A DNA stretch of 64,000 nucleotides from Serpentinimonas maccroryi (GCF_000828915.1 NZ_AP014569.1:1736001-1800000); one strand, 5' to 3'; positions 8,846-17,896 are shown, counted from the first letter of the stretch. Notes: generated by a model from the letters alone, not told the origin. Program-made: numbers and translations.

Positions 8846-11308
8846 TTAAGCGTCGACTTCGACGTCGCCCTGGATCTTGGCCTGGCAGGCCAGGATGTAA
8901 CCCTCTGCCCGGTCTTGATCGGTCAGCGCATCCTCGGCGGCCATTGTTACCCGGCCCGAGACCAGCTTCACGCGACAGGAGGCGCACGTGCCGGAACGGC
9001 AGGCGTTGTCGATGGGGACACCGGCCGTATCGGCGGCGTCGAGGATCGTCGCATCGACCGGGACGGGCGCGGTCACGCCGGAAGCCAGGAAGAGAGCCCT
9101 GCCCGCGATCTCCGTTGATGTGGTCTCCTTTCCAGACGGACTGCGTTTGACCGTCCCGAACGCCTCCCGCTTGATTTGGGCAGGGGGGACACCGAGGGAG
9201 CCGAGTGCGGCGATGATCGCGTCCATCATCGGCAGCGGGCCGCACACGTGAACCTGTTGGGCGGCGAGGTTGGGCACGGCCGACGCGAGCAGGGCCGCAT
9301 CGATTCGGCCGACGCGGCCGGACCACGGCTCGTCCCCCGGGGCGCTCATGGTGACGGTGACGGCGAGGTTGGGGTGGCGCGCCTGGAGCGCGGCCAGCTC
9401 CTCGCGGAAAATGAAGTCGCGCGGCGACCGGAACCCGAGGACGAGGTGCACCTCGCCCGGCCAGCACGTCTCGGCGAGGTAACGCACCGCGCTCATCAGT
9501 GGCGTGATTCCCACCCCGCCGCCGATCAGTACCACCCGGCCTGCCTCCTGGCCGCTGAAAAAGAACGTGCCGTTCGGCGCTTCGACCTCGACCTCGTCCC
9601 CGACCCCCAGTTCGTCGTGCAGCCACCGCGAGACCAGTCCCTGGCCTTCACGCTTGACCGTGATCTCTATCCGGTCGCTCCAGGTCGGCGACGACGCGAT
9701 CGTGTAGGAGCGTTTGGTCGGGACTCCGCCGGGCGCGATATGGAGCGTCACGAACTGGCCGGGCAGGTAGTTAAACGGGAGTTCCCCGCCCGCGGGGGGA
9801 GTGAAGCGGAAAGTCTTCACCTCGTGCGCCTCGTCCACCACCTCCGAGAGCGTGAGTTTGCCCCGCCACCGGACCTCACCGGTGGCAGGGTCGTTCTTCA
9901 CGAAGGCCGCGGGCTCTCCCCTGAGCCTTGAGGGTCGTGGCTCAAGCTCGACCCGCTCCTGCCGGCCGCCCGCGCTCGGGAAGCACTTGCCAAACGCCAG
10001 CAGCAACTTGGGCGGGCCGGCGAGCCGAATCTTCCTCCGCACCAAGGCCCACACCATGTTCCGCTCGGCCCTCAGGAACCCGACCCACGTTTGCGAGTCC
10101 GCGGTCACGCGGAGATCGGGCTGGCCGACGTGCCCCTCCTTAACACTGATCTTCTGCTGCTGGATCACGACCGTCACCTGGCGCTGCTCGTGGCCGGTGA
10201 AGGTGAAGTGGTAGGTGGCGTTCAGGCCGGCCGACTTGCCCGGCTGGAAGACGTTCGGCATCCCGTTCAGGAAGGCGTCGATGCTGTTCGGCCGCAGGCT
10301 GTTGCCCACGTGCTTGATCGTCTTGTGGGGGAAGCGCTTGGTGACGTGGTCCTCGGCGTCGGAGTTCTGGGTGACGTAGACCGTCTCCTCCCGCTCCTGG
10401 AGGGGTCGCACCACTTGGTCGAGGTGGGCCTTCCGATCGGCGAGGAACGGCCCGATCACGTCCTCCCCGGCCGGGCACACCGCCAGGCAGTACGCGGCCT
10501 TGTAGTTCGCGCCGTAGGACAGGCTCTGCCACATCGAGGCCGACTCGGAATCGCTGACCCGACCGCGGTAGTCGCGGGCGCTACTGCTGTCGGCCACTTG
10601 CTCGACCCAGTCGGTGAAGCCGCCCATGAACTCCCGGTAGTTGTGGGTATAGCAGGACGTGAAGTTGAAGCTCCCGTCCGGCGAGATGGCCCCCACGGGG
10701 CACGCGGCCACGCACAGCTTGCATTCCAGGCACGGGTTGTAGTTGATCGGCCGGCTGGACTCCGACACCTCGGCCCCAACCAGGATCGTCCCGAGCAGGA
10801 TGAAGTTGCCGAACTTCTCGTGGATCACGTTGCGGTGGATGCCCATCATGCCCAGCCCCGCCGCGACCGCCACCGGCTTGTGCGACACGACCCAGATCTT
10901 GTTGGGGAAGCGGTGCATCTCCATGGGGAAGCCCATGGCCGGGTTCATTGCCCGGATGCCCCGGTCCTCAAGGGCTTGAACCACCTCCCGGGCGACGTGG
11001 TTGACCTCCTCGCCGCTGTGGTGGAACTCGGTGTTGGAGACCGACCGGGCCGGCGTCCGAACGGCCTCTCGGTTCATGCGGACCACGAAGCTGACGAGCG
11101 TCTTGGTGTGAGGGAACGCCTTGAGGATGTCCTCGCGCTGGTCGTCCAAAGCGGGTCGGCCGATCTCCACAAATCCCACGTCATCGGCACCGGCCTCGAG
11201 GACCAGTTGTTTCAACCAGCCGGCGTCCACCGACTCGTCCGCGGGCCGAATGCTGGGCACCGTCTTGAGGCGAACCCGCCGCACGGTCGGGTGATCGTTG
11301 AGGTTCAT
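8846..11308 (-). CDS. Four-domain fusion: QueG/RdhA-like Fe-S domain, SCP2 domain, FAD/NAD reductase, [2Fe-2S] ferredoxin
   Basis: An 820-residue protein starting at the ATG at 11308; a longer frame would begin with TTG inside the operator. Residues about 25-310 resemble the epoxyqueuosine reductase/reductive dehalogenase fold, with a ferredoxin cluster CLECKLCVAACPVGA (Cys 193, 196, 199, 203) and a second Cys pair CLAVCP (274, 278). Residues about 355-445 are SCP2-like. Residues about 480-720 are an FNR-type reductase (RSYTIAS, IGGGVGITPL, HVCGPLPMM). Residues about 735-820 are a plant-type [2Fe-2S] domain (CRSGTCASC plus Cys 808). The layout recalls self-sufficient reductive dehalogenases such as BhbA, where a fused reductase feeds the Fe-S domain. 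The presence of cobalamin and the substrate are unproven. Confidence 0.75.
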   Translation of the reverse strand: MNLNDHPTVRRVRLKTVPSIRPADESVDAGWLKQLVLEAGADDVGFVEIGRPALDDQREDILKAFPHTKTLVSFVVRMNREAVRTPARSVSNTEFHHSGEEVNHVAREVVQALEDRGIRAMNPAMGFPMEMHRFPNKIWVVSHKPVAVAAGLGMMGIHRNVIHEKFGNFILLGTILVGAEVSESSRPINYNPCLECKLCVAACPVGAISPDGSFNFTSCYTHNYREFMGGFTDWVEQVADSSSARDYRGRVSDSESASMWQSLSYGANYKAAYCLAVCPAGEDVIGPFLADRKAHLDQVVRPLQEREETVYVTQNSDAEDHVTKRFPHKTIKHVGNSLRPNSIDAFLNGMPNVFQPGKSAGLNATYHFTFTGHEQRQVTVVIQQQKISVKEGHVGQPDLRVTADSQTWVGFLRAERNMVWALVRRKIRLAGPPKLLLAFGKCFPSAGGRQERVELEPRPSRLRGEPAAFVKNDPATGEVRWRGKLTLSEVVDEAHEVKTFRFTPPAGGELPFNYLPGQFVTLHIAPGGVPTKRSYTIASSPTWSDRIEITVKREGQGLVSRWLHDELGVGDEVEVEAPNGTFFFSGQEAGRVVLIGGGVGITPLMSAVRYLAETCWPGEVHLVLGFRSPRDFIFREELAALQARHPNLAVTVTMSAPGDEPWSGRVGRIDAALLASAVPNLAAQQVHVCGPLPMMDAIIAALGSLGVPPAQIKREAFGTVKRSPSGKETTSTEIAGRALFLASGVTAPVPVDATILDAADTAGVPIDNACRSGTCASCRVKLVSGRVTMAAEDALTDQDRAEGYILACQAKIQGDVEVDA

Positions 11309-11320
11309 GGGCAGATCTCT

Positions 11321-11332
11321 TTGTATATACAA
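11321..11332. promoter_or_regulatory. MarR-type operator box upstream of the fusion gene
   Basis: TTGTATATACAA is a perfect 12-bp palindrome lying 13-24 bp before the fusion gene's ATG. It matches the boxes at 4234 and 11818, so the adjacent MarR protein probably represses from here. Confidence 0.65.
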
Positions 11333-11348
11333 CTATATGGCGAAGCTA

Positions 11349-11798
11349 TCAGCCCGGAGCGGGCCCTTTCTTGACTCGCTTCACGGCTCGGTTCAACTGT
11401 TCCAGGAACCCGTCCCCAACAACCCTCCTGACCTGCTGTTGCGCCTCGCTCCAAGCCGGAATCGCCTTGTCCAGAAGCTCGCGTCCCTGTGATGTCAGAC
11501 GGAAAGGCTGCGAGCGGCCATCCTCTTCGGGCACAACTTCGAGCCAGCCACGAGCTTTCATTCGTTCGACGTTGCGGCTGAGGGTCGAGACGTCGAGATG
11601 GAGATGTTCACAAACTTCAACGGGGCGAGCCGTTCCCATCATCGCGGCGGCGACCAGAATGTTCATCTGGCTCACCTTCAGGTCGAGCGGCCGCAGGGCG
11701 TCGTCGTAGATGTTCGTGACGACCCGGTTCAACAGCCGCAACTGCTTGGCGACGCAACTCGCGGCGATCTCCTCGATGGTGGCAGCGGGTTTTGTCAT
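11349..11798 (-). CDS. MarR-family transcriptional regulator
   Basis: A 149-residue protein. The ATG at 11798 is chosen because AGGAG lies 7 bp upstream; the GTG two codons earlier is too close. The winged helix-turn-helix is at about 45-110, with recognition helix PVEVCEHLHLDVSTLSRNVE and wing VVPEEDGRSQPFRLTSQGR. It lies directly upstream of the fusion-hydrolase operon on the same strand, with matching palindromes both before itself (11816-11831) and before the operon (11321-11332). Autoregulation plus control of the redox fusion is therefore likely. It resembles the MarR at 3770 in length and motif. Confidence 0.8.
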   Translation of the reverse strand: MTKPAATIEEIAASCVAKQLRLLNRVVTNIYDDALRPLDLKVSQMNILVAAAMMGTARPVEVCEHLHLDVSTLSRNVERMKARGWLEVVPEEDGRSQPFRLTSQGRELLDKAIPAWSEAQQQVRRVVGDGFLEQLNRAVKRVKKGPAPG

Positions 11799-11815
11799 GG
11801 TCACACTCCTCTTTT

Positions 11816-11831
11816 AATTGTATATGCAATT
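11816..11831. promoter_or_regulatory. MarR autoregulatory operator
   Basis: AATTGTATATGCAATT is a near-perfect 16-bp palindrome ending 18 bp before the marR start codon. Its core, TTGTATATGCAA, differs by one base from the box at 11321. Confidence 0.6.
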
Positions 11832-11899
11832 GCCGCCGGCGTCAACGGCTCGCCTCCAGAAGGGATGAAAAGAGCTTCCCGGGTGAATCAAAAGGGGTC

Positions 11900-12472
11900 C
11901 TATCCCTTCCCGGCCACGACGATCAGCGCGGCGTCGCGGGCGACGTCGGCCGCGCCCGGCGTCCCCTGGATCACGGCCGTCACGACGGCCCCCTCCACCA
12001 GCAGGGAGACGGCGGGGGCGACCTTTGCCGCCGACCGCCCGACCGTCTGCTCGACGATGGCCCGCAGGATCTCGAAGAACCGCTGCTTGTACCCGCGGAC
12101 GAACTCGGCCCCGGGGTGCTTCGGGTCGGCCAACACGATTGCGGCGTTCTGGAACGCACAGCCCCGGAAGCCCGGGGACTCGAACCACTCTTTCAGGGCG
12201 GCGAAGAACGCCCGGAGCGGGGTCCTCTTGCCGTGCCGCTCCATCGCACCGCGGAAGAACTCGAGGACGGTCTTCTCGCGGTGTTGGAGGACGGCCAGGA
12301 TCAGGTCGTCCTTGGACGGGAAGTGGGTGTACAGGGTCATCTTGGCAACCCCGACCTCGGCGATCACCCGGTCGATGCCGACGGCCCGGACGCCGTGCTG
12401 GTAGAACAGCCGGTCGGCGGATTCCAGGAGACGCCGCCGGGCGGCGGACGTCGTGGCTCGTGCGCGTCCCAT
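11900..12472 (-). CDS. TetR-family transcriptional regulator
   Basis: A 190-residue protein from the ATG at 12472 (MGRARATTSAARRRLLESAD). The N-terminal helix-turn-helix covers about 10-60 (VRAVGIDRVIAEVGVAKMTL followed by YTHFPSKDDLILAVL). The ligand-binding half contains FFAALKEWFESPGFRGCAFQ and resembles the LfrA/YbiH-type C-terminal regulators with a conserved GCAF segment. No target gene is adjacent on the upstream side, where an IS91-type relic begins, so its partner may have been lost. The MarR gene lies about 100 bp downstream on the same strand. Confidence 0.75.
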   Translation of the reverse strand: MGRARATTSAARRRLLESADRLFYQHGVRAVGIDRVIAEVGVAKMTLYTHFPSKDDLILAVLQHREKTVLEFFRGAMERHGKRTPLRAFFAALKEWFESPGFRGCAFQNAAIVLADPKHPGAEFVRGYKQRFFEILRAIVEQTVGRSAAKVAPAVSLLVEGAVVTAVIQGTPGAADVARDAALIVVAGKG

Positions 12473-12485
12473 GCTGGGTTGTGCC

Positions 12486-12493
12486 GACCGGTC
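12486..12493. promoter_or_regulatory. Possible TetR operator
   Basis: GACCGGTC, a perfect 8-bp palindrome within CCGACCGGTCAG, lies 14 bp upstream of the tetR start, a common place for an autoregulatory site. In GC-rich DNA such a short palindrome can occur by chance. The rest of 12473-12784 shows nothing else I recognise. Confidence 0.35.
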
Positions 12494-12784
12494 AGTGTGG
12501 TGTTCGGGTGCGCATAGGAATTTCAAACGGCATTTGGAAGGCCCCACTGACCATGGGTTGGCGGCCGATGCTGGCCTGGATGGCCTGGAACTGACGACTG
12601 CGACGCCGTCTTGTGATGATTCGGCCGGCCCCTCCGGTTCTGTTGGGGTTCGTTGGGTCTCGATATCAGGGTTGCCCCGGAGTCACTCGGCATCCAGCCT
12701 ACATGCGGCGCAGCGCCATTCCGGCTGCCGCTGGCAGCGCAGCCTGGAGCGAGGTTTTTGTGAAGGCCGGCGCGGCTCCGCGGC

Positions 12785-14204
12785 TCAGGTGGCGAAGTCT
12801 TGCCCCGCCTCACGCGCCCGGCCCCTGGGCGGCGGCTGCGGATCCAGCCCCAGGTGGGTCAAGATCTTCTCGATCACCGGTCGCTCCAGGATCGCCGCGA
12901 TGATCTTCAGCTCCCCAGCTTCGCAGTTCGGGCAGTGCTGCATGTCGATGTCGAAGACACGCTTGAGAAGCCGCGCCCAGCTGATCCGGTGCGGCCGGGC
13001 CTGAACCGCCTCGACCTCGCATTCGTCGGCAACTGCTACTTTGGTGGCCTGCTGCTCCTGCACCTCGGGTCCCGGCGGTACCACCAGCGGGCGCAGCTTG
13101 GCATTGGGTGCCAGCACGCCGTGGAACCTGATCAGGTGCAGCCTCGGCCGCGGCACCAGCGCTGCCAGTCGCTGCATGAACTCCAGCGGACTCATGACCA
13201 GATGCGTGGTGCCGTCGCGCCACGGCGTCTTGAGCTTGAGCTCCACCTGGCCGACGGTATTGAGTTGCACCCGCTCGTCGGACAACGCCGGCCGGGTGAT
13301 GTAGCGGCACAACTGTTCCAGCCGCTTGGCTGGCGTGCGGTTCGACGCGGACCGCGGCGTGCAGACTGAAACCGTCGATGTCGGCACAGAGTTGCTGGCG
13401 TGCCATAGCCTCGCGCGGCAGCGCGCCCCTGAGCTTCAGCACCTTCTGCCCAGCGCGGGGGCCAAAGGCGATGCGGTAAGTGATGGCCGCGGCCTGCAGT
13501 GGCCGCGAGCCGTGCGCGCCTGCCTCGCCGTCGGCATCAGGCTCGGCCAGGTAGGTCTGCCCCATGTCCTCGACCAGCACACCCCGGCGAGTGAGCATCT
13601 TCATGAGCCGGGCGATGACGGTCTGCAGCAGCGCTTGCAGCGCGTCGTCGGTGGGCGCACTCGCCTCGATGAAGCTGGGCGCGCCGCCGTGGCCTACGTC
13701 GGCCTTGAGCCCGGCAGCGTCCAGCAGATGGCGCGTGAGCACGCGCTGCACCACCTGCAGCACCGGCGTGACCAGCTCAGGCTGCGCGGCCAGCAGCACG
13801 CGCAGCGGGATCGGCAGCGACAGCACCCACTGGCGCACCGGCACATGCGGCGATGACGTGGTCCACGAGTTGCGCTGCTGTCTGCGACATCCGGCGCGCG
13901 CCACATGACGGGCAGAACCCTCGCCGCTTGCAGCTGAACGCCAGCAGCTTGGTCAGTGGCCGCAGTCGCCGCAGCGCAGCCTGAGGAACCCATGGGCCAG
14001 GATGCCGCACTCTAGGAAGGCGTCGAACTCGTCTTTGACGAACTGCGGCAGAGCGGCGCCAGTGCTGGCCTCGGTGTGGGCGATGAAGCTGGCCGCGTGC
14101 TGCTGCACCAGACGGTACAGCGCGGTCTGCTCCGGGCGGTGGCGTTCGTAGTGGACCCGGCTGGCCTGGCCGGGTGACGAACCAGGCTGGCGGGCGGCGT
14201 GCAC
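12785..14204 (-). pseudogene. IS91-family transposase, copy 1, decayed
   Basis: Pieces of one transposase occur in several frames: the N-terminal part (VHYERHRPEQTALYRLVQQ at 14150), the zinc-finger part (FSCKRRGFCPSCGARRMSQT), the middle domain (VPVRQWVLSLPIPLR, GQTYLAEPDADGEAG) and the C-terminal part (CRYITRPALSDERVQLNTVG, HCPNCEAGELKII). At least three frameshifts separate them. Compared with copy 2 at 43359-44273, a 33-codon in-frame stretch is missing near 13685. That stretch contains NLNIHLHGL, the HUH metal-binding motif of this rolling-circle transposase family, so catalysis is impossible. The catalytic-tyrosine region is still present here. Confidence 0.85.
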
Positions 14205-14409
14205 GGCATGCAGAGGGCTCGATGGGAGACCTCTACCGGCCTTGTGCGGGGTGTTTGTGCGCGCCGCCGGGCCTTCGCACGGCCCGTTGGGCGGGGAAAG
14301 TGCAAGAAATCCCTGTTTCGGGCTGCGGCTGGGTGGGCGTGAGGGGTTGGCTCAATTGAGGTCACGGATTCAGGTGTTGAGTTGCGGGTTGGATGACGTG
14401 TGCATACCC

Positions 14410-15618
14410 TCAGGCTGGCGTTGCCACCGAACGGAGCCGACGCTCGATGCCGATCGCGGCGATCAAGGCAAGAATCAGCAACGGCACCACGGCCAAGTTG
14501 AGCGTGGCCCAGCCAAAGCGGTCATAGAGCCAGCCCGCCGATAGCGTCGCGAGCGCCACCAGGCCGAAAATCGAGAATTCGTTGATCGCCTGGACCTTCA
14601 TCTGCTCCGACGGGCGATACGTCTGGGTGAGCAGCGCCGTACCGCCGATAAAGGCGAAGTTCCAGCCGACACCGAGCAGGATCAAGGCGGACAGGAAGTG
14701 CAGAAACTCGACGCCAAGCAGCGCGATCGCGACATGCCCGAGCAGCAGGATGAAGCCGAGTTGCATGATTCGGGGCGCGCCGTAGCGCTTGATCAGGTTA
14801 CCGGTGATGAACGACGGCGCGAACATCGCGACGACGTGCCACTGAATCACTGATGTGACGCTGGTCGAGGACAGTCCGCACCCGATCATCGCCAGCGGGG
14901 TCGCGGTCATCACCATGATCATCACGGCATAGCCGACCGCTGCACCCAGAACCGAAGCTTGCAGCACCGGCTGCGCGAGAATCTCGCGCAAGGGCCGCGC
15001 CGCACCTCCGGCCGCAACGACCACGGGCTTGAGCCGCACGCACGCCAGCAGCGTCAGGGCGATCAGGCTGAGTGCGGCTTGGGCGACGTATGATCCGACG
15101 AACAATCCGCTGGCGAACCAGTCTCGCCCCCACTGGCCCAGTTGCGGCCCGAGGAAGGCAGCAACGACACCGCCCGCGACCACCCAGGCGATGGCCTTGC
15201 TGACGTGAGCCGAATCGACTGCCTCTGCGGCGGCGAACCGGTAATAGTTGGCGAAACCCTGGTAACAGCCCAGCAGCAGATGGCCCAGCACGAAGAGCTC
15301 GAACGAGTGGCGCTGCAATCCGAGCGCGGCAATCATGCTGCCGGAGACCCCGAGCGCAGCGCCGATCAGGAAACCCGTACGCCGTCCAAAGCGGCGCATC
15401 AGCATGGCCGCGGGCAGTGACGCGATCGCCACCCCGATGACCATGACGGCAATAGGCAGCGTCGCAAGACTCTTGTCGGGCGCAAGCGCACTTCCAAGAA
15501 TCGCCGCCAGCGCCATTGACATGACGATGGCCGACATCATCATGGCCTGACTTGATGCAAGAAGCAGAACGTTGCGGCTGCCTTGAAACAGCAGAACGTT
15601 GCGAATGCCTTGAAACAT
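14410..15618 (-). CDS. MFS transporter
   Basis: A 402-residue protein from the ATG at 15618, with about twelve hydrophobic segments and the MFS loop 2-3 motif LMRRFGRRTGFLIGAALG. The second half includes LIKRYGAPRIMQLGFILLLG. It most resembles uncharacterised sugar/drug:proton antiporters, and no substrate can be assigned. Start and N-terminus are unusual because a 27-bp tandem repeat duplicates nine residues. It lies downstream of dsrE-like and ArsR-rhodanese genes on the same strand, which suggests a reactive-sulfur or stress-responsive operon. Confidence 0.75.
   Translation of the reverse strand: MFQGIRNVLLFQGSRNVLLLASSQAMMMSAIVMSMALAAILGSALAPDKSLATLPIAVMVIGVAIASLPAAMLMRRFGRRTGFLIGAALGVSGSMIAALGLQRHSFELFVLGHLLLGCYQGFANYYRFAAAEAVDSAHVSKAIAWVVAGGVVAAFLGPQLGQWGRDWFASGLFVGSYVAQAALSLIALTLLACVRLKPVVVAAGGAARPLREILAQPVLQASVLGAAVGYAVMIMVMTATPLAMIGCGLSSTSVTSVIQWHVVAMFAPSFITGNLIKRYGAPRIMQLGFILLLGHVAIALLGVEFLHFLSALILLGVGWNFAFIGGTALLTQTYRPSEQMKVQAINEFSIFGLVALATLSAGWLYDRFGWATLNLAVVPLLILALIAAIGIERRLRSVATPA
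15564..15617. repeat. 27-bp tandem repeat at the start of the MFS gene
   Basis: Two adjacent 27-bp copies (15564-15590 and 15591-15617) share GCAGAACGTTGCG and then TGCCTTGAAACA, differing only at two or three bases between. In the protein this duplicates an (F)QGxRNVL segment. Because the unit is a multiple of three, changes in copy number keep the frame. Confidence 0.75.
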
Positions 15619-15644
15619 CTGTTTCCCCTCGATCGTTCGAGCGC

Positions 15645-15995
15645 TCAAAACACCAGCACCTTGTCCGCCTCGGCGGTCCATTGGGCGAGCTCGCCCATCG
15701 TCGAACGCTTGGCGCCATCGACCATGTCTTGGTCGGTCAGCCCGCGCGCATCCATGCAGGTGCCGCACAAGGCCACGTCACCCTTGCGCAGGATCTTTCC
15801 GAGCATGAGTTGGACGTTGTAATAGCCCTCAGGGACCTTCTGGCCGGACTTGGCGCAGCCGACCGCATCGGCCATCAGGAAGACCCGCACCCGCTGATCT
15901 TCACGGCCGGCGAGCGCCCCGGCGAGCCGCAGCGCGTTGTAGGCCCGCTCATTGCCGTAGGGCGCGTCATTGATGATGAAAAGCGTGCTGGACAT
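15645..15995 (-). CDS. DsrE/F-like (YchN-type) small sulfur-relay protein
   Basis: A 116-residue protein starting MSSTLFIINDAPYGNERAYN. The DsrE fold covers the whole chain and contains LMADAVGCAKSGQ and DVALCGTCMDARGL, with a CGTC cysteine pair that could carry persulfide. Such proteins accept or pass sulfane sulfur in the cytoplasm. It lies between the MFS gene and an ArsR-rhodanese regulator on the same strand, supporting a role in reactive-sulfur handling. Confidence 0.8.
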   Translation of the reverse strand: MSSTLFIINDAPYGNERAYNALRLAGALAGREDQRVRVFLMADAVGCAKSGQKVPEGYYNVQLMLGKILRKGDVALCGTCMDARGLTDQDMVDGAKRSTMGELAQWTAEADKVLVF

Positions 15996-16055
15996 GGCAT
16001 TGCTCCTTGGTCTTGCATTGAAGTGGATGACGGGCGAGCGGCAGTCGGTGGCCCA

Positions 16056-16727
16056 TCAGCGCTTGTCCGCTGCCTCTACCGGGAGGCCGGCTGCTTCCCA
16101 TTCGCTGACGCCGTCGAGAATCTTGCGAACCCGGTAACCCTTCGCCGCGAGCAGGGCCACGGCCTCATCCGAGAGCAGGCAGAACGGGCCGCGGCAGTAC
16201 GCGACGATCTCCTTGTCGAGCGGCAATTCGGTGAGCCGACGTTCGAGCTCGGCGACCGGCATCGAGCGGGCGAAAGGCAGGTGCGCAGTCTCGTACTCGT
16301 TTTGCGGACGCACGTCGATCACAACGATTTCGCCGCGCTGTGCGCGCTCCAAGAGGGCTTGACGACCAACAGCCGCAAGCCGGGAGGGATCGGACACCAT
16401 CTGACCAAGCGCGACGCGCAACTCGACCAGATGCTCTTCGGCCACCTCGCGCAACATGACCCAAAGCCGGGCGACATCCGGGCCACTGAGCCGGTAGATC
16501 ACGAACTTGCCGTCTCGGCGCGATGCCACCAGGCGCGCCTCTTTCAAGGCTTTTAGGTGCGCACTGGTGAGCTTGACGTCTACGGCTAGCTCGCCGGCTA
16601 GCGTCTCGACGGTTTTCTCGCCTTGAGCCAGCAATTCAAGCAGTTCCAGCCGCTTCGGGCTGGATACCGCCTTGCCGATTCGGGCTACCTGTTCGTAGAG
16701 CAGGTCTTTCAAGAGTCTTTGTTCCAT
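16056..16727 (-). CDS. ArsR-type repressor fused to a rhodanese domain
   Basis: A 223-residue protein. Residues about 15-95 form an ArsR winged helix (SSPKRLELLELLAQGEKTVE, then LTSAHLKALKEARLVASRRD). Residues about 125-220 form a rhodanese domain (IVVIDVRPQNEYETAHLPFA) with the active-site loop YCRGPFC (Cys 178 and Cys 183). The two cysteines could form a persulfide or disulfide that changes DNA binding, as in sulfide- or persulfide-sensing relatives. It heads the minus-strand dsrE-MFS group and is divergent from the chr operon, with about 220 bp between. Confidence 0.85.
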   Translation of the reverse strand: MEQRLLKDLLYEQVARIGKAVSSPKRLELLELLAQGEKTVETLAGELAVDVKLTSAHLKALKEARLVASRRDGKFVIYRLSGPDVARLWVMLREVAEEHLVELRVALGQMVSDPSRLAAVGRQALLERAQRGEIVVIDVRPQNEYETAHLPFARSMPVAELERRLTELPLDKEIVAYCRGPFCLLSDEAVALLAAKGYRVRKILDGVSEWEAAGLPVEAADKR

Positions 16728-16879
16728 GCGAAGATTCTAACGATCGCGCGAATGTTGTCAAGACGTTCAGCACAGAGACGCTTTTAGGACCAATGACGCG
16801 GTGACTGGGAGACCGGGCTGCGACGCGGTTCCGACCGCGTTGATCACCCCAGTTCGCACCGGACTCGCTACGCAATTGC

Positions 16880-16919
16880 ATAGATTTCGTTTTATCTATA
16901 ACAAGGAGTAGGATATAAT
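16880..16919 (+). promoter_or_regulatory. Candidate promoter and operator of the chr operon
   Basis: A TATAAT at 16914-16919 is preceded at 18 bp by a weak TTTTAT. Overlapping the upstream part is the inverted repeat ATAGAT-N8-ATCTAT (16880-16899). A further stem, ACGCGGT-TCCG-ACCGCGT, lies at 16823-16840. ChrB is a known chromate-responsive repressor of chr operons, so the repeat is a reasonable ChrB site. Confidence 0.5.
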
Positions 16920-16951
16920 ACTCATCCCTCTTGGCAACACGGAGTCCGTGC

Positions 16952-17896
16952 TTGAGCTTTCTCGCGCTGTTCATCAGCCTGCCCACCAAGGCATCGACCG
17001 GCCGCATGCGCGTCTGGCGCTCCGTCAAGGCGCTGGGCTGCGCGACGCTGCGCGATGGGGTCTATCTGCTGCCCGACTCGGCCGACAGTGCCGCGGCGCT
17101 GGACGAAGCGGCGGCGCAGTCGGTCGAGGCCGGGGGCAGCGGCGAGGTCTATCGACTCTCGGGGTGTGACGAAGCTCAGGAAGCCGCGCTGCGCGCCCTG
17201 TTCGACCGGGGCGAGGAGTACGCGGGCATCGTCGAGGAGATCAAAGGGCTCGGACGGAGCCTGGCATCCCTAGACGGCGCAGCCGCCGCGCGCAAGCTCC
17301 AGCCGCTCGTGCGCCGCTTCGAGCAGGTGGCGCGCATCGACTTCTTCCCCGGCGAGGCGCAGCGGCAGACCTTGAGCCTGCTCGACGACCTGCGCGACGC
17401 GCTCACCCGCCGGCTTTCTCCCGACGAGCCGACCCCTCGGCAGGCCGACATTCCGCGACTGGAGCGGGCCGACTATCGGGGCCGTGTCTGGGCCACGCGG
17501 GCCCGTCCGTGGGTGGACCGGCTCGCCTCGGCCTGGCTGATCCGCCGGTTTGTCGACCCGAAGGCCCGCATCGTCTGGCTGGCGAGTCCTGCCGACTGCA
17601 AAGCCGATTGGCTCGGCTTCGATTTCGACGGTGCGACGTTCAGCCACGTGGGGACGAAGGTCACCTTCGAGACGCTGCTGGCGAGTTTTGGCCTGGAGGA
17701 CGCCCCGGCGCTGACGCGCTTGGGCGAACTGGTGCATTGCCTGGACGTGGGCGGTCTGCCGGTACCGGAAGCGCCGGGCATCGAGCAGCTGCTCGCGGGC
17801 CTGAGGGCATCCGAATCCGACGACGACGCGCTGCTCGTTCGCGCGTGCGAAGTTTTTGATTGGCTGTTGAAGAGTTACGAGGAAAAAACAACGTGA
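16952..17896 (+). CDS. chrB: ChrB, chromate-responsive regulator
   Basis: A 314-residue protein. The TTG at 16952 (SFLALFISLPTKAST) is chosen because GGAG lies 7 bp upstream; another TTG at 16931 is in frame. The N-terminal domain has the usual ChrB pattern SLPTKASTGRMRVWRSVKAL and LRDGVYLLP. The C-terminal ChrB domain has WVDRLASAWLIRRFVDPKA and GFDFDGATFSHVG. ChrB represses or controls the chr operon and is needed for full chromate resistance. Its last codons overlap the chrA GTG, so the two are translationally coupled. Confidence 0.85.
   Translation: MSFLALFISLPTKASTGRMRVWRSVKALGCATLRDGVYLLPDSADSAAALDEAAAQSVEAGGSGEVYRLSGCDEAQEAALRALFDRGEEYAGIVEEIKGLGRSLASLDGAAAARKLQPLVRRFEQVARIDFFPGEAQRQTLSLLDDLRDALTRRLSPDEPTPRQADIPRLERADYRGRVWATRARPWVDRLASAWLIRRFVDPKARIVWLASPADCKADWLGFDFDGATFSHVGTKVTFETLLASFGLEDAPALTRLGELVHCLDVGGLPVPEAPGIEQLLAGLRASESDDDALLVRACEVFDWLLKSYEEKTT

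Noticed and set aside
10091-11374. A 427-codon open frame on the plus strand
   Set aside because: It is antisense to the redox fusion gene, whose cofactor motifs are unambiguous.
12494-12784. Possible small gene between tetR and the IS91 relic
   Set aside because: The open frames here lack ribosome sites and recognisable motifs.
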